NCBI RefSeq assembly: GCF_963678635.1
Contig: NC_087065.1
Span: 33,915,679-33,979,678 of the forward strand
From: Symsagittifera roscoffensis
Taxonomy: Eukaryota > Xenacoelomorpha > Acoela > Convolutidae
Reading direction: 5' to 3'
Length of the DNA: 64,000 nucleotides
The notes below the pieces were generated by a model. It worked only from the letters and a program-made list of their open reading frames with translations. It was not told the DNA's origin and made no database searches. Below are positions 22,316 through 33,834 of this stretch, one piece after another. Every line of letters begins with the position of its first letter. Position 1 is the stretch's first letter. The position numbers and the translations under genes were made by a program.

Positions 22316-24423
22316 AGAGTCATGTAGGCAAGGAAACCGAAAAAAGTACTGGCTTGTGAATAAAAACAAACACAGAGGCGAAGCCGAGCTTCGCACCACT
22401 TCGACACAACACAATCATAAAAAGCATAAGTAAAAAAGCAGTAAAAATTAGGTGAACCAAAATTTTCGTATGTGTAGATGAAAGACACTTAGGGGCCACC
22501 TAAAGCTGGAGGTACGTGTTTGATATGTGTTGAATTTGTTATACTGATGCAGTACCAAACTCATAATTTTAAAAATTGGACTTTTCAAAAAACGGATTTT
22601 TTCAAAAAACGGATGGCCGGTAAAGTAGAGAAGATCCAAAAAATCCGTTTTCTCAATTGAACTCTTAACCTGAGATTTGGCACGGTAATTTTCGAGGAGA
22701 GTAAAAAACTTCCAAAAAACTTGTCTGAAGGCCATAACTTTTTTCTTGGGCGTAGCAAACTATAAAACCAAGCTTCCAACAAACTGTGGTGTCGATTAAA
22801 CCTATGATATCAGATTTGTCAGGATAGTTTTTGAGAAGAGTCCAAGAAACGGTCAACAAATCAGAATGTTGACATTTCGGAGAATCATAGTTTTTTGTTT
22901 GGAAAAAATTAGGAATCGCCGCCGATGCAGAAAAAATTCACTCAACCTACAATTTTGATTGAGCCCAAAAACTCAAGTTTGGCAGGGTAGTTCTCGAGAA
23001 AAGTCAAAAAATCAAAATTCTGAGTTTTCCGAGGGCCACAAATTTTTCGCATAAAATTTAAAAAAAAACGCGAGTGGCCGCTAAAAAAAATGCGAGTGTC
23101 CGTTATTGCAATGTTCCTTCCCACTATCCATTATCCCCATTGAAAAAAAACTCAAGTCTGGGAGGTTGATTTTTGAAAAAAGTTGAAGAAAAATTCAAGC
23201 GGTTGAAAAAAATCAAAAATTAGACAACCTCGAGGACCATAGTTTTATGTATTGAAAAAAATTGGGCGTAGCCGCATTATGAAGAGGAGTTTATCAAACT
23301 CAACACTAAAATCTCAGATTTGGTAGGTTAGTTTTTTAGAAAACGAAAAAAAAAATCAAAAATATTTGTCAAATATTCACCCCAGAGACTTTTTCGAAGG
23401 CTACAGACAAGGGGGAAAAGCAAAAAAGACCAGGGGAGTTTGCAGGCACAAAAGAATGTAGGCATTCTTTCTGTGGATACCCCTTTTTTGAAAATCGGTA
23501 GAGGTGTTTTTGAGAAAAAACTAAAATTTAGTAGAACGATAAAATTTTCCAAAGCGTCGCAAAATATACTAGGGGATTAAGCAGGCACACAGGGGGGCAG
23601 GCGGTCTTCTCATTATTACCTTTTAATGGAAATCGGTAGCGCAATTTGATTGACACAGCGTCTCAAGTAGAAACTAAATTAAATAAAAACCCAACACGAC
23701 AGAAATTCTTAATACTTGTTTTTATCAAACAGGAATTCTAGGAAAACATGCTAAGCAAGACATTTGAAATTCAAATTAATAACTGAACAAGGCTTACGAA
23801 GCGGAAACAAGGCCGACAACCTTTGAGCAGACAGCAGTTGAGCCGAAAAAAACGATTTGGTAAAAAAAAACTTGAAGTCCCCCTGAAACTTCCCTATAGT
23901 AACTAGTACCCACCCAATTCTGATATAAGAATTTTCATGAAATTGAGCATGTCCGCATCACAAGTGATTCAACTGATTTTGCTAAACTTGTTGTAAAACC
24001 GAAAAAAATGTCACATTCCGATTTGATAACGCTTGCTAATCGCAAGCGATAACATTAAAACATAAAACACAAACATAAAAAACACACGTCAAACAAAAAT
24101 GAAAAATGTTAAAAGTTAGGTCTAAAAAAATTTAACTTTCCGTAAAAATAGGTAGAAGTTCATTATAAGCAAAGATTTCTGACATTTCAATATTAAATTA
24201 TTAACAGAATAAAACTTACGAAGAGGAAACAAAGCCGACAAACTTTTCAGTCCCCTTGAAACTACCTTGAACAATACTTGCACTTGCAACAACAAAAACG
24301 TTGTTTCAAGCACAAGCTAAATCCGTGAAACTGAGCCGACAAAACTTGAGCAGAAAAACGAAAGTCCGACTATTCATTTTTTACGGAAAAAAAAGCCAAT
24401 TGTATCCATGTGGAAAAACACAA

Positions 24424-24498
24424 GATTCGTCCGGGACTAAAACCCCAGGCCTTAAATTGCAAAGACGACGGTGTTACCTCTGAGCCAAGTGGGAACAA
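24424..24498 (-). repeat. tRNA-like SINE head, subfamily 1, copy A
   Basis: On the minus strand GTTCCCACTTGGCTCAGAGG has a good RNA polymerase III A box (TGGCTCAGAGG), and GGGGTTTTAGTCCCGG about 45 bases later resembles a B box. Spacing and total length of about 75 nt match a tRNA, but the T-arm consensus is degraded, so it is not a functional tRNA. Downstream on the same strand lies a body with GTCGGCT and CTGCTCAAGTTTTGTCGGCT motifs shared with other copies. Confidence 0.6.
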
Positions 24499-25329
24499 AT
24501 TTTTTTGAAAAGATGGTTTTGATATAACAAAAATATAGTTCCCGATTACAAGACACTTGCTTTCGCAAGTGTACAGAATAAAGAAACCGAAAACAATTAC
24601 GATTGACACGCAGAGTTCACGTTTTTTCTCATCATTTACGATTTCGTACTAGGAGAGTCGAAAAATTTAATTTTTATAAATGAAATTGAACACAATTTAA
24701 AAAAAGGCTCATATACCTAAAAGCAATCATAATTTCATTAATATGCATGAATGCACTTTTGAATATATTGATTTTTTAAATAACTATAAATGAAAGGATC
24801 ATGCCAAAAATAAAAAATGGAACATGCCAAGACAATAGAATGCAAAATTGCTTCGAACAAAACTTAACAAGCGGAAACAAAACAAAAAAAACCTCAGAAG
24901 CCCTTCACGAAGAAAAACTTCCAAAAAAGTTTCTTAATAAAACAAAATTTGAGTCCCCTTTCCCCTTAGAACCCAAACGCACACCAAACTTTTTTCTCAT
25001 TCACCAAAAGATGCAATAAGGACCAACAAGAAGATTATAACAATAAGCTGAAACCGATTAAGTAAAAAAAAAGAAGACATAAAAAAACGAAAGAAAAAAC
25101 TAAATTTTAAAAAATCGAGTTGGTAAAATTAAAACCAATATAAAAAGCAAAACACGGTTCGGCCGGATGTCTAAAGTGCTAAGACACTTAAAGAAACTAC
25201 AGTGAAATTTGTTTGAACCAAAAACAAACGATTCATAGATCTGGCATCTAAGCCGATAAAACGTAAGCAGACAAATATTAGGCCGAAATTTTTCTGAACA
25301 GGAATTTTGACCGTTTGAAAAAAAACAGG

Positions 25330-25404
25330 TTCTGTTCAGATTTCAACCCATGACCTCTTCCTAGCCAGGCGTATTCGTTACCTCCAGGCTAAGTGGGCAG
25401 AGGA
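25330..25404 (-). repeat. tRNA-like SINE head, subfamily 2, copy A
   Basis: On the minus strand CCCACTTAGCCTGGAGGTAA contains an A box (TAGCCTGGAGG), and ATGGGTTGAAATCTGAA contains a B-box-like GGTTGAAATC. The body after it holds GTCTGCTTACGTTTTATCGG, parallel to the element at 24.4 kb. Upstream lies the shared AATCGGGTACTAGAC module near 25485-25500. Confidence 0.6.
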
Positions 25405-25608
25405 CAGTACATAATTTGAATTTGATATAGGTACCACCAGGAGTCGATGAGTCCTGTGAACAAAGTTATTTACGGAAAAAAAGTCTAGTACCCGATTGCA
25501 ATACCCTTGCTTATAACAAAGGTAAAGATGGTTTTGCTCTCATTATGTTTTCATTTATGTTCATGGTTTTGTCTGTAAAGTCATTTTTATGTAACTGCAT
25601 GAACGAAC

Positions 25609-25762
25609 CCTCTGCTTGTTGACGCTGTAGTTTGAGCATTCTCCTATTTTCTTCCGTTCTAAGCTCCTTGCACAGCTCTCCGGGGTGCCAAATATCGTCA
25701 CATTTAGTACAGAAGGAAAACGAGCACACAGGACAAATTCCCAATGAATCTTCACTGCTGTC
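25609..25762 (-). CDS. RNF14-like RBR E3 ligase, IBR exon (copy A)
   Basis: A 154-nt exon encoding the in-between-RING domain: after acceptor TTTAAG the codons give DSSEDSLGICPVCSFSFCTK, then the CDDIWH..GELC part of the zinc-binding set and a charged linker helix (LRTEENRRMLKLQRQQAEG). Together with CPRC at the end of exon 2 this completes the IBR cysteine pattern. The start is in phase 0 with exon 2. The donor I prefer (GAGG|GTTCGT) gives phase 1, which fits the last exon, but it is a weak splice site; the frame stays open for 33 more codons. Splicing is inferred. Confidence 0.75.
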
Positions 25763-28700
25763 CTTAAACAGGAAGAATAATCAACCACTGATTTCCTTCT
25801 TATACAAAAAACAGAGCCAAAACATTTTCGAATTCGATTGAACACACAGGCGGAGAGAAGCTGAGCTTCGCATCACTAGCGATACATAAAAATTGAATTA
25901 AAAACGTTGAAAATTTTGACATCGAGTTCTGAAATCTTTGGATTAAGTTAATTACGGGAACAATTCTATCCAGTCCCGGTTGCAATACACTGCTATCAAG
26001 TGTAAACATTGATAGTCTCAAAAACACGTGAATCGGGCAACTGAATCAAGTCAATATTTAACAGACGATGATTCTCTATCAATTGAATAACTATATGCAA
26101 TTGCATGAGCCACAACACATTGAGCGATGAATCATATTGAAGCCCTAAGCTTGGAACTTGAAGCCCTAAAACCCCATAATCTCGGAATGCATAAATCTGC
26201 GCCATTGCAAATGAATATTATGGAATTCTTAAATAGTAAAAATCAATTTGAAGAGAACTGCGTGCTCTGGAAATTAAGCAGACAAAAATAAACAGATACA
26301 GGATAGCAATTAAAAATTTTCAGAACAGAAACTCACAGCAGTACCCAAAACATTACAAATTTCACTCGGACTCGGGCAGCAGCCCTTGGTCTTCCAACGG
26401 ATCGGAGTTATCCTTGCATGCGAATACAAAGGCCTGTTGTTCGAGTCCAAGTTACCTTGCATGAAGTTATCTTGGTTGAGGGGTAAAATAGTCATTTAAT
26501 TTGAACTTTTTGTAGAAAAAGATACCAAAAGATTCCGTGGTTCAAGCCTATGCTCCGATTTGATAGCGCTTGTTTAGTGCAAAGACACAAAATTTAAACT
26601 CGCCAAATGCCTCGACACAAAAAAGTTGTCAGGTCAAAACTGCAAAACAATTTTAGCGATATTTCAAATATGAACCAATAAAACATCTCGAATACCCAAA
26701 TTATGACACTAACTTGCTAGAGACTAAACAAATTAGGAAAAAAATCAAAACAAACAGAAAAAAAACCAAACAGAACCCATGCAGCCAAAAAAACTGACAC
26801 CAATTTCATTTTTTTCTGATTAACAAACTTTTGGAGCATTAAGACAAAAACCTGAATTAAGTTTCCGCTGCTAAAAATTGATACTAAAAACGCAACAAAT
26901 ATGTTAAGGGGTAAAAAAAATACAAGCTTAAAACTCAAAAAGTGTCGGAGCTTTTGATTTCGAGCATTCAAAGCATTTTGTCACAACCAATGATCACTAA
27001 TGATACGAATAAAATATAAGGTATATAAGCCGCCACTCAATAACCTGAGCATTAACCGAAAAGTTCGGGCCTCACCAAGACAATTCCACATTGCAAGATC
27101 TGACATGTACCGTCAACATTTTCCCACCACTGAAAAAAAATTTGTCGTTCAAATCACGACCCAAGTACTCTGATGATGAATTGTGGTACCTGATTTTGGG
27201 TGCATACATATGAAAAACACATACAAAGACAAATTCCTTCCCACATTCAGTGGTCGGAACAAAAAAAGCTGTTTCAGCTGATCAAATTGCAACAGAGCTT
27301 CTAATCACTTACTACACAAAGAAACCATAGCCAACAGAAGATTGGAAAAGAATACAAAGAGGCATAGCAGAGCTTTAGACCACTTGCGACACAAAACAGC
27401 CTCTAGGTCGAAAATAGAATCAAAAACGTTGAAAAAATAAGTCTATCCAAAATTAATAAAGCTTGTTGAAACAAAACGAGCCAAGACAATACAAAGTAAA
27501 ATTGGCATCAAAGAATTTACCAAGCGATAAAAAAGCCGAAAATACCGTAGCAGAAACCGTTTAAGCCGAAAAAATTTAAAAGACTTAAAAAAACTATTAA
27601 GTTCTCCTCATCCTGAAAACACACAAACATACACACACTTAAACTTTTTCGCATCAACATGGGGCCACTCAACAGATATTAAATAGGTCGAAATCCACAA
27701 AAACCGAAAAAATATTCAAATTTGACTCTAATACAATAATTATTAATTCCCCCTCCCCATCAAAACAAACACACACATGAACACAAGTTTTTTTTCGCTC
27801 GTCGAACGACGCAACACGAGGCCTCTAAATCCATATGATTTCGGCCGAAACCGTTTAGGCCAAAAAAAAGAAAAATGATATTTTAACAAATCGACTTGGT
27901 GAAAACACAACAACATTAAAATCAAACTTCGAATCGTAGATATTTGGAAAGCTAACATGCACAAAATAGGTCGAGTGCAGAAAAATTATTGCTAACACAG
28001 GCTTCCAGCAAACCTCCAGCCAACATATTGCTTACAGAGGCTTCCAGCCAACATGCAGTTGGAGAGTCATGTAGGCAAGGAAACCGAAAAAATACTGACT
28101 TGTGAATAAAAACAAACACAGAGGCGAAGCCGAGCTTCGCACCACTTCGACACAACACAATCATAAGTAAAAAAAGCAGTAAAAATTAGGTGAACCAAAA
28201 TTTTCGTATGTATAGATGAAAGACACTTAGGGGCCACCTAAAGCTGGAGGTACGTGTTTGATATGTGTTGAATTTGTTATACTGATGCGGTACCAAACTC
28301 AAAATTTTAAAAATTGGACTTTTCAAAAAACGGATTTTTTCAAAAAATGGATGGCCGGTAAAGTAGAGAAGATCCAAAAAATCCGTTTTCTCAATTGAAC
28401 ACTTAACCTGAGATTTGGCACGGTAATTTTCGAGGAGAGTAAAAAAAACTTCCAAAAAACTTGTTTGAAGGCCATAACTTTTTTCTTGGGCGTAGCAAAC
28501 TATAAAACCAAGCTTCCAACATACTGTGGTGTTGATTAAACCTATGATATCAGATTTGTCAGGATAGTTTTTGAGAAGAGTCCAAGAAACGGTCAACAAA
28601 TCAGAATGTTGACATTTCGGAGAATCATAGTTTTTTGTTTGGAAAAAATTAGGCATCGCCGCTGATGCAGAAAAAATTCACTCAACCTGCAATTTTGATT

Positions 28701-30245
28701 GAACCCAAAAACTCAAGTTTGGCAGGGTAGTTCTCGAGAAAAGTCAAAAAAATCAAAATTCTCCGAGGGCCACAAATTTTCCGTTTGTGGCCTGTTTTCC
28801 GAGGGCCACAAATTTTTCGCATAAATTTAAAAAAAACGCGAGTGGCCGCTTAAAAAAAATTGCGAGTGTCCGTTATTGCAATGTTCCTTCCCACTATCCA
28901 TTATCCCCATTGAAAAAAACTCAAGTCTGAGAGGTTGATTTTTGAAAAAAGTTGAAGAAAAATTCAAACGGTTGAAAAAAAAAATCAAAAATTAGACTTC
29001 CCCGAGGGCCATAGTTTTATGTATTAAAAAAAATTGGGCGTAACCGCATTATCAAGAGGAGTTTTTCAAATTCAACACTAAAATCTCAGATTTGGTAGGT
29101 TAGTTTTTTAGAAAACGAAAAAAAAAATCTAAAATATTTGTCAAATATTCACCCCAGAGACTTTTTCGAAGGCTACAGACAAGGGTAAAAGCAAAAAAGA
29201 CCAGGGGAGTTTGCAGGCACAAAAGAATGTAGGCATTCTTTCTGTGGATACCCCTTTTTTGAAAATCGGTAGAGGTGTTTTTGAGAAAAAACTAAAATTT
29301 AGTAAAACAATAAAATTTTCCAAAGCGTCGCAAAATATACTAGGGGATTAAGCAGGCACACGGGGGGGGGGGTGCAGGCAGTCTTCCCATTAATACCTTT
29401 TAAAGGAAATTGGTAGCGCAATTTGATTGCACAGCGTCTCAAATAGAAACTAAATTAAATAAAAACCCAACACGACAGAAATTCATAAACTTGTTTTTAT
29501 CAAACAGGAATTCTAGGAAATTATGCTAAGCAAGACATTTGAAATTCAAATTAATAACCGAACAAGGCTTACGAAGCGGAAACAAGGCCGACAACCTTTG
29601 AGCAGACAGCAGTTGAGCCGAAAAAAAACCGATTTGGTAAAAAAAATTTTGAAGTCCCTCTGAAACTTCCCTGTAGTAACTAGTACCCACCCAATTCTGA
29701 TATAAGAATTTTCATGAAATTGAGCATGTCCGCATCACAAGTGATTCAACTGATTTTGCTAAACTTGTTGTAAAACCGAAAAAAAGTCTACATTCCGATT
29801 TGATAACGCTTGCTAATCGCAAGCGATAACATTAAAACATAAAACACAAACATAAAAAAACACACGTCAAACAAAAATGAAAAATGTTAAAAGTTGGTCT
29901 AAAAAAATTTACATTTTCCATAAAATCGGTAGAAATTCATTATAGGCAAAAATTTCTGACATTTCAATATTAAATTAATAACAGAATAAAACTTACGAAG
30001 AAGAAACAAAGCCAAGAAACTTTGAGCAGGCACAAGTTGAGCCGAAAAAAGAACTTAAAAAAAACTTTTCAGTCCATTTGAAACTACCTTGAACAATACT
30101 TGCACTTGCAACAACAAAAACGTTGTTTCAAGCACAAGCTAAATCCGTGAAACTGAGCCGACAAAACTTGAGCAGAAAAACGAAAGTCCGACTATTCATT
30201 TTTTACGGAAAAAAAAGCCAATTGTATCCATGTGGAAAAACACAA

Positions 30246-30320
30246 GATTCGTCCGGGACTAAAACCCCAGGCCTTAAATTGCAAAGACGACGGTGTTACC
30301 TCTGAGCCAAGTGGGAACAA
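30246..30320 (-). repeat. tRNA-like SINE head, subfamily 1, copy B
   Basis: Duplicate of the element at 24424-24498, identical over the tRNA-like part, with the same A-box and B-box-like motifs on the minus strand. Confidence 0.6.
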
Positions 30321-31033
30321 ATTTTTTTGAAAAGATGGTTTTGATATAACAAAAATATAGTTCCCGATTACAAGACACTTGCTTTCGCAAGTGTACAGAA
30401 TAAAGAAACCGAAAACAATTACGATTGACACGCAGAGTTCACGTTTTTTCTCATCATTTACGATTTCGTACTAGGAGAGTCGAAAAATTTAATTTTTATA
30501 AATGAAATTGAACACAATTTAAAAAAAGGCTCATATACCTAAAAGCAATCATAATTTCATTAATATGCATGAATGCACTTTTGAATATATTGATTTTTTA
30601 AATAACTATAAATGAAAGGATCATGCCAAAAATAAAAAATGGAACATGCCAAGACAATAGAATGCAAAATTGCTTCGAACAAAACTTAACAAGCGGTAAC
30701 AAAACAAAAAAAACCTCAGAAGCCCTTCACGAAGAAAAACTTCCAAAAAAGTTTCTTAATAAAACAAAATTTGAGTCCCCTTTCCCCTTAGAACCAAAAC
30801 GCACACCAAACTTTTTTCTTATTCACCAAAAGATGCAATAAGGACCAACAAGAAGATTATAACAATAAGCTGAAACCGATTAAGTAAAAAAAAAAGAAGA
30901 CATAAAAAAACGAAAGAAAAAACTAAATTTTAACAAATCGAGTTGGTAAAATTGAAACCAATATAAAAAGCAAAACTCGGTTCGGCCGGATGTATAAAGT
31001 GCTAAGACACTTATAGAAACTACAGTGAAATTT

Positions 31034-31038
31034 GTTTG
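31034..31038. repeat. Target-site duplication of Copia, left
   Basis: GTTTG here is repeated at 35788-35792. The empty site is preserved in copy A near 25211-25215, where a single GTTTG joins the same flanking sequences, proving the insertion and its exact ends. Confidence 0.95.
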
Positions 31039-31148
31039 CGTTAGAATGTGTAACTAAGTTTTTGTTAATTGCAGTAACATCAGTGATGACTATTTCAGAT
31101 GATGTTGTGTCTTAAATATACATGTTTGCATTATATCCAGTTTTAACA
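31039..31148 (+). repeat. Copia 5' LTR
   Basis: A 110-bp LTR ending TTTTAACA. Its first base is C where the 3' LTR has the canonical T of TG..CA, and it has one extra T in the TTTTTG run. Very short for an LTR. The next bases, TGGTAGCAGCATGAC from 31150, resemble an initiator-Met-type primer binding site and overlap the gag start. Confidence 0.92.
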
Positions 31149-31159
31149 ATGGTAGCAGC

Positions 31160-32026
31160 ATGACAGCGACGTACAAACCACCTCTTCTTGGGCCAGACAC
31201 GTCCTATGACTCATGGAGGCGTGAAATCGAGTTTTGGCAGAGAGTAACAGAGCTCCCAAAGAAGAAGCAAGCGTTAGCTGTAACACTATCGTTAACTGAC
31301 AAGTAACGAGAAGTCGCAACAGAAATTGACATTGAAGTTCTGAACTCTGACAATGGTATTGATGAACTTTTCAAAGTTCTGGATAACAGTTTTCGTCAGG
31401 AAACTGTTGACAGCTCGTTTGCCACGTATATGGAGTTCGAGAGTTTCCAAAGAGGAAGTTTGTCTGTGTTGGACTTTATTCTGGAGTTCGAGCGCAAGTA
31501 TAAAAACCTCACTCGCCTTAAAATGGCGTTACCAGAAGAGATTCTTGGCTGTAAACTTCTGGCAGGCAGTGGCCTTGATACGAAAGAGAAACAGATGATA
31601 TTGACATCCGTTAAAACGCAGAAATTTGAAGAAGTAAAAGTTTCGATGAGACGGATTTTTAGCGCAATCACAGAGAACGCGAGAAACAATGACGATTTGA
31701 TTATCAAAAGTGAAGCCTTTGTGACAAAAAGTAGACATAAAAATCCGAAACCGAGCTATCAGAACGAAAAAACAGCATCCGGCGTTTCAAAACGTGTAAA
31801 TCCGAAGAATAAGTACGGAAAAACGTCTAGATGCGCCCACTGTGGCTCAATTTTTCACTGGGTCAAAGATTGCCCCGACAACGAGAAAAATGATGACAGA
31901 AAAGATGAACACGCTTTTCAGTGTTCTTCAGTTGAAAACGAGCCACAGAGTGAATCATATGTCACAATTGCTTTAGCTACTGGTAACAGTCTTCTCGCTG
32001 ACTGCGAAAAACCAAGCAATTATTGA
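31160..32026 (+). pseudogene. Copia Gag with premature stop
   Basis: The ATG at 31160, only 11 bases after the LTR, opens MTATYKPPLLGPDTSYDSWR. An in-frame TAA at 31304-31306 interrupts after 48 codons; the same frame is then open to the TGA at 32024-32026. The Gag helical region (around 31310-31720) is followed by a zinc knuckle CAHCGSIFHWVKDC (CX2CX4HX4C) near 31831-31872, which binds RNA in family members. Upstream of the stop the protein has the usual Copia gag WxxxIxFW-like pattern. The gene is broken by one stop codon in an otherwise intact reading frame. Confidence 0.85.
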
Positions 32027-32273
32027 TACCGCCTGTAACAACAGCGTTTGTAGTGTTTCTTGGCTTCATGTTTTTCTCAGTTCTTTGACTGAAGAACAGA
32101 GGAAACAGGTCCAATCACGAGATAGCCAGACCCAAATAATGTTCGGGAACATGAAAAAGCAACCAGCTGTGATGGAAGTAACAATTCCTGTTGTCATTGC
32201 TGGAAGAAACTGTACAATTATCTGTGATGTGATTGAAGGGAGTCTTCCTCTTCTTCTGAGTAAAAAGCCATGA
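32012..32273 (+). pseudogene. Copia protease region, shifted frame
   Basis: The frame shifted by one relative to gag contains AIIDTACNNSVCS, the aspartic protease active-site region of Copia elements, where D-T-A/G is expected. It stays open to TGA at 32271-32273, just where the integrase frame begins one base out of register. Whether the first shift is a natural translational frameshift or a mutation cannot be told; the second looks like a 1-nt deletion in an A-rich run. Confidence 0.65.
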
Positions 32274-33271
32274 AGAAAGCTGACTTTCTGTTGAATCTAG
32301 CAAGTGATACGTTGACAGTGTTTGGTAAACGTATCAAGCTGGAAACCACTGTTTCCGGACACTATTTGTTACCTTTGTTGCAGCCAGGTAGCGTGAACAG
32401 TGTTTTGGTAACAACAAGAGGTGAAACCGACAAAATTGACGTCAAGAAATTGCATCTACAGTTTGCACACTGTTCAGCAAATGCTTTGGAGCGACTATTC
32501 AGAAATGCGGGTCACGAGGTTCCCAGAAATGAAATCGAAAAGGTTGTTTCAGACTGTGAGATATGCAGAACGACAGCTAAAAGACCACCGAAACCAGTTG
32601 TGGGTTTACCCAAAAGTACTAGGTTCAATGAGTGTGTGGCTATGGACCTTCATGAAATCGAAAAAGGGCTCTGGTATCTTCATATCATCTGCACATTTGC
32701 GAAATTCAGTGTTGCTGTTCCTGTCCGATCAAAAAAAGCTGAAGTTATTGCTAATATGTTTTTGAAGCACTGGATTTGCTTATTTGGTTCACCAGAACAT
32801 GCAATTTTGACTGATAACGGAGGAGAATTCAGCAATGAGATAATGCGAAGTCTGTGTGAAAATTTCAATCTAGTTGTAAAAAATACCGCGGCGTATTCGC
32901 CTTTTAGCAACGAGATCTGTGAACGCCACAATGATACACTATCGCATATCCTTGAAAAAGTCAGGATTGATCACCCAAACCTTGACATTGAGACCTGTCT
33001 ATCGTACAGTTGCTTCGCTAAGAACAGCCTTTATAACACCACGAGCCAAATTGTGATGGGGAGAAGCCCTCTGATCCCCGTGAATATCGACAAGCTGCCA
33101 GCTCTAGAAGGCTATGCATTATCACAAACTGTTGCAGACCATATTGTTTTGCTCCACAAAACAAGAATAGAGTACCTGAAGTCCGAGTCTTGCGAGAAAA
33201 TTAGAAGAGCATTAAGACACAACGTCAGAAAACAAGAACGCCAGGTTTCTTACGGAGAAAGTGTTTTTTAG
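32270..33271 (+). pseudogene. Copia integrase
   Basis: A 333-codon frame includes an N-terminal HHCC zinc domain (H62, H67, C96, C99) and a complete DDE catalytic core: D126 in AMDLHE, D182 in LTDNGGEF and E218 in NEICERHN, with spacing D-35-E typical of integrases. The SPFSN..CERHND signature is characteristic of Copia integrases. The frame ends at a TAG (33269-33271) directly after a T6 run, while the neighbouring frame continues the protein, so a slippage mutation truncates it. The integrase core itself is intact. Confidence 0.88.
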
Positions 33272-33834
33272 GCGGTCTGTTGACAAAAAGTGACATGGTC
33301 CTGCGAGTGTCATCGGCGTAGACAGCAGTATCGTGTTTCTGAGACAAGGAGGTCAAGTTCTCAGAGTGCATTCCACAGACGTACAGGCCATAGAAGGAAG
33401 CGATTTTGTTCTCTCAAGATGAGAGACAGGAGAATACGGAAAAAACTCCAAAGAAACTGAAATTGAAGAGTCTGGTGACCGTCAGACTATCGAGGAAAAC
33501 AAATTACGTGATGCTGACGAACCTGCTGAATTCCAGGCGGAACAACCAGAGTTCTGTGAGTCTGCTGACTTAGGTGAGGTTTCTGGTCAAACTGAGACCA
33601 CAAATGGCGATTCCGTAACTGATTTTAAGAGTGGATTCGAGAACCTAACAGAAAAACGACATCAAACAGTCGAGTTCACCGAGTAAAGTTCGGAGTTTGC
33701 CGGAGAGAAGTATCAAGTGAGGATTTTGGGACCTGCAGGAAAAGCTAAGGGCAGATACAAGAACTGCTGGAACACAGTACGAGAAACCCCTTCATCTCGC
33801 GGGTTCTTTAGGAAATATTGACTTTTCCACTGAT
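33272..33834 (+). pseudogene. Copia linker between integrase and RT, interrupted
   Basis: After the T-run frameshift the continuing frame is interrupted by TGA at 33291-33293 and again at 33420-33422, followed by acidic, Ser/Glu-rich sequence typical of the variable Copia linker. A further TAA (about 33684) lies in the acidic part. No domain is expected here. Confidence 0.6.

Larger units (their letters stand above)
21371..27118. repeat. Segmental tandem duplication, copy A
   Basis: The block from about 21371 (CTGAAAAAATTTATGTCGTT) to 27118 (ACATGTACCGTCAACATT) is repeated almost base for base in 27120-37754, apart from small indels and the Copia insertion in copy B. The copies abut head to tail. 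The block lies within introns of the minus-strand ligase gene and includes its IBR exon. It is itself made of dispersed SINE-like modules. Confidence 0.92.

Noticed and set aside
22015-22488. 157-codon minus-strand frame in copy A (and a 156-codon frame at 28186-28656 in copy B)
   Set aside because: The two are not the same frame of the duplicated DNA, are not conserved between the copies, and consist of repeat-derived AT-rich sequence without a domain.
24301-25019. Plus-strand frames of 60-72 codons that are conserved in copy B (30123-30841)
   Set aside because: Conservation is only that of a recent duplication; they overlap a tRNA-like SINE head and AT-rich DNA and show no domain.
25561-25845. 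94-codon minus-strand frame overlapping the IBR exon (also 36175-36429)
   Set aside because: It is a shadow frame; the other frame has the conserved IBR cysteines and fits exon phases.
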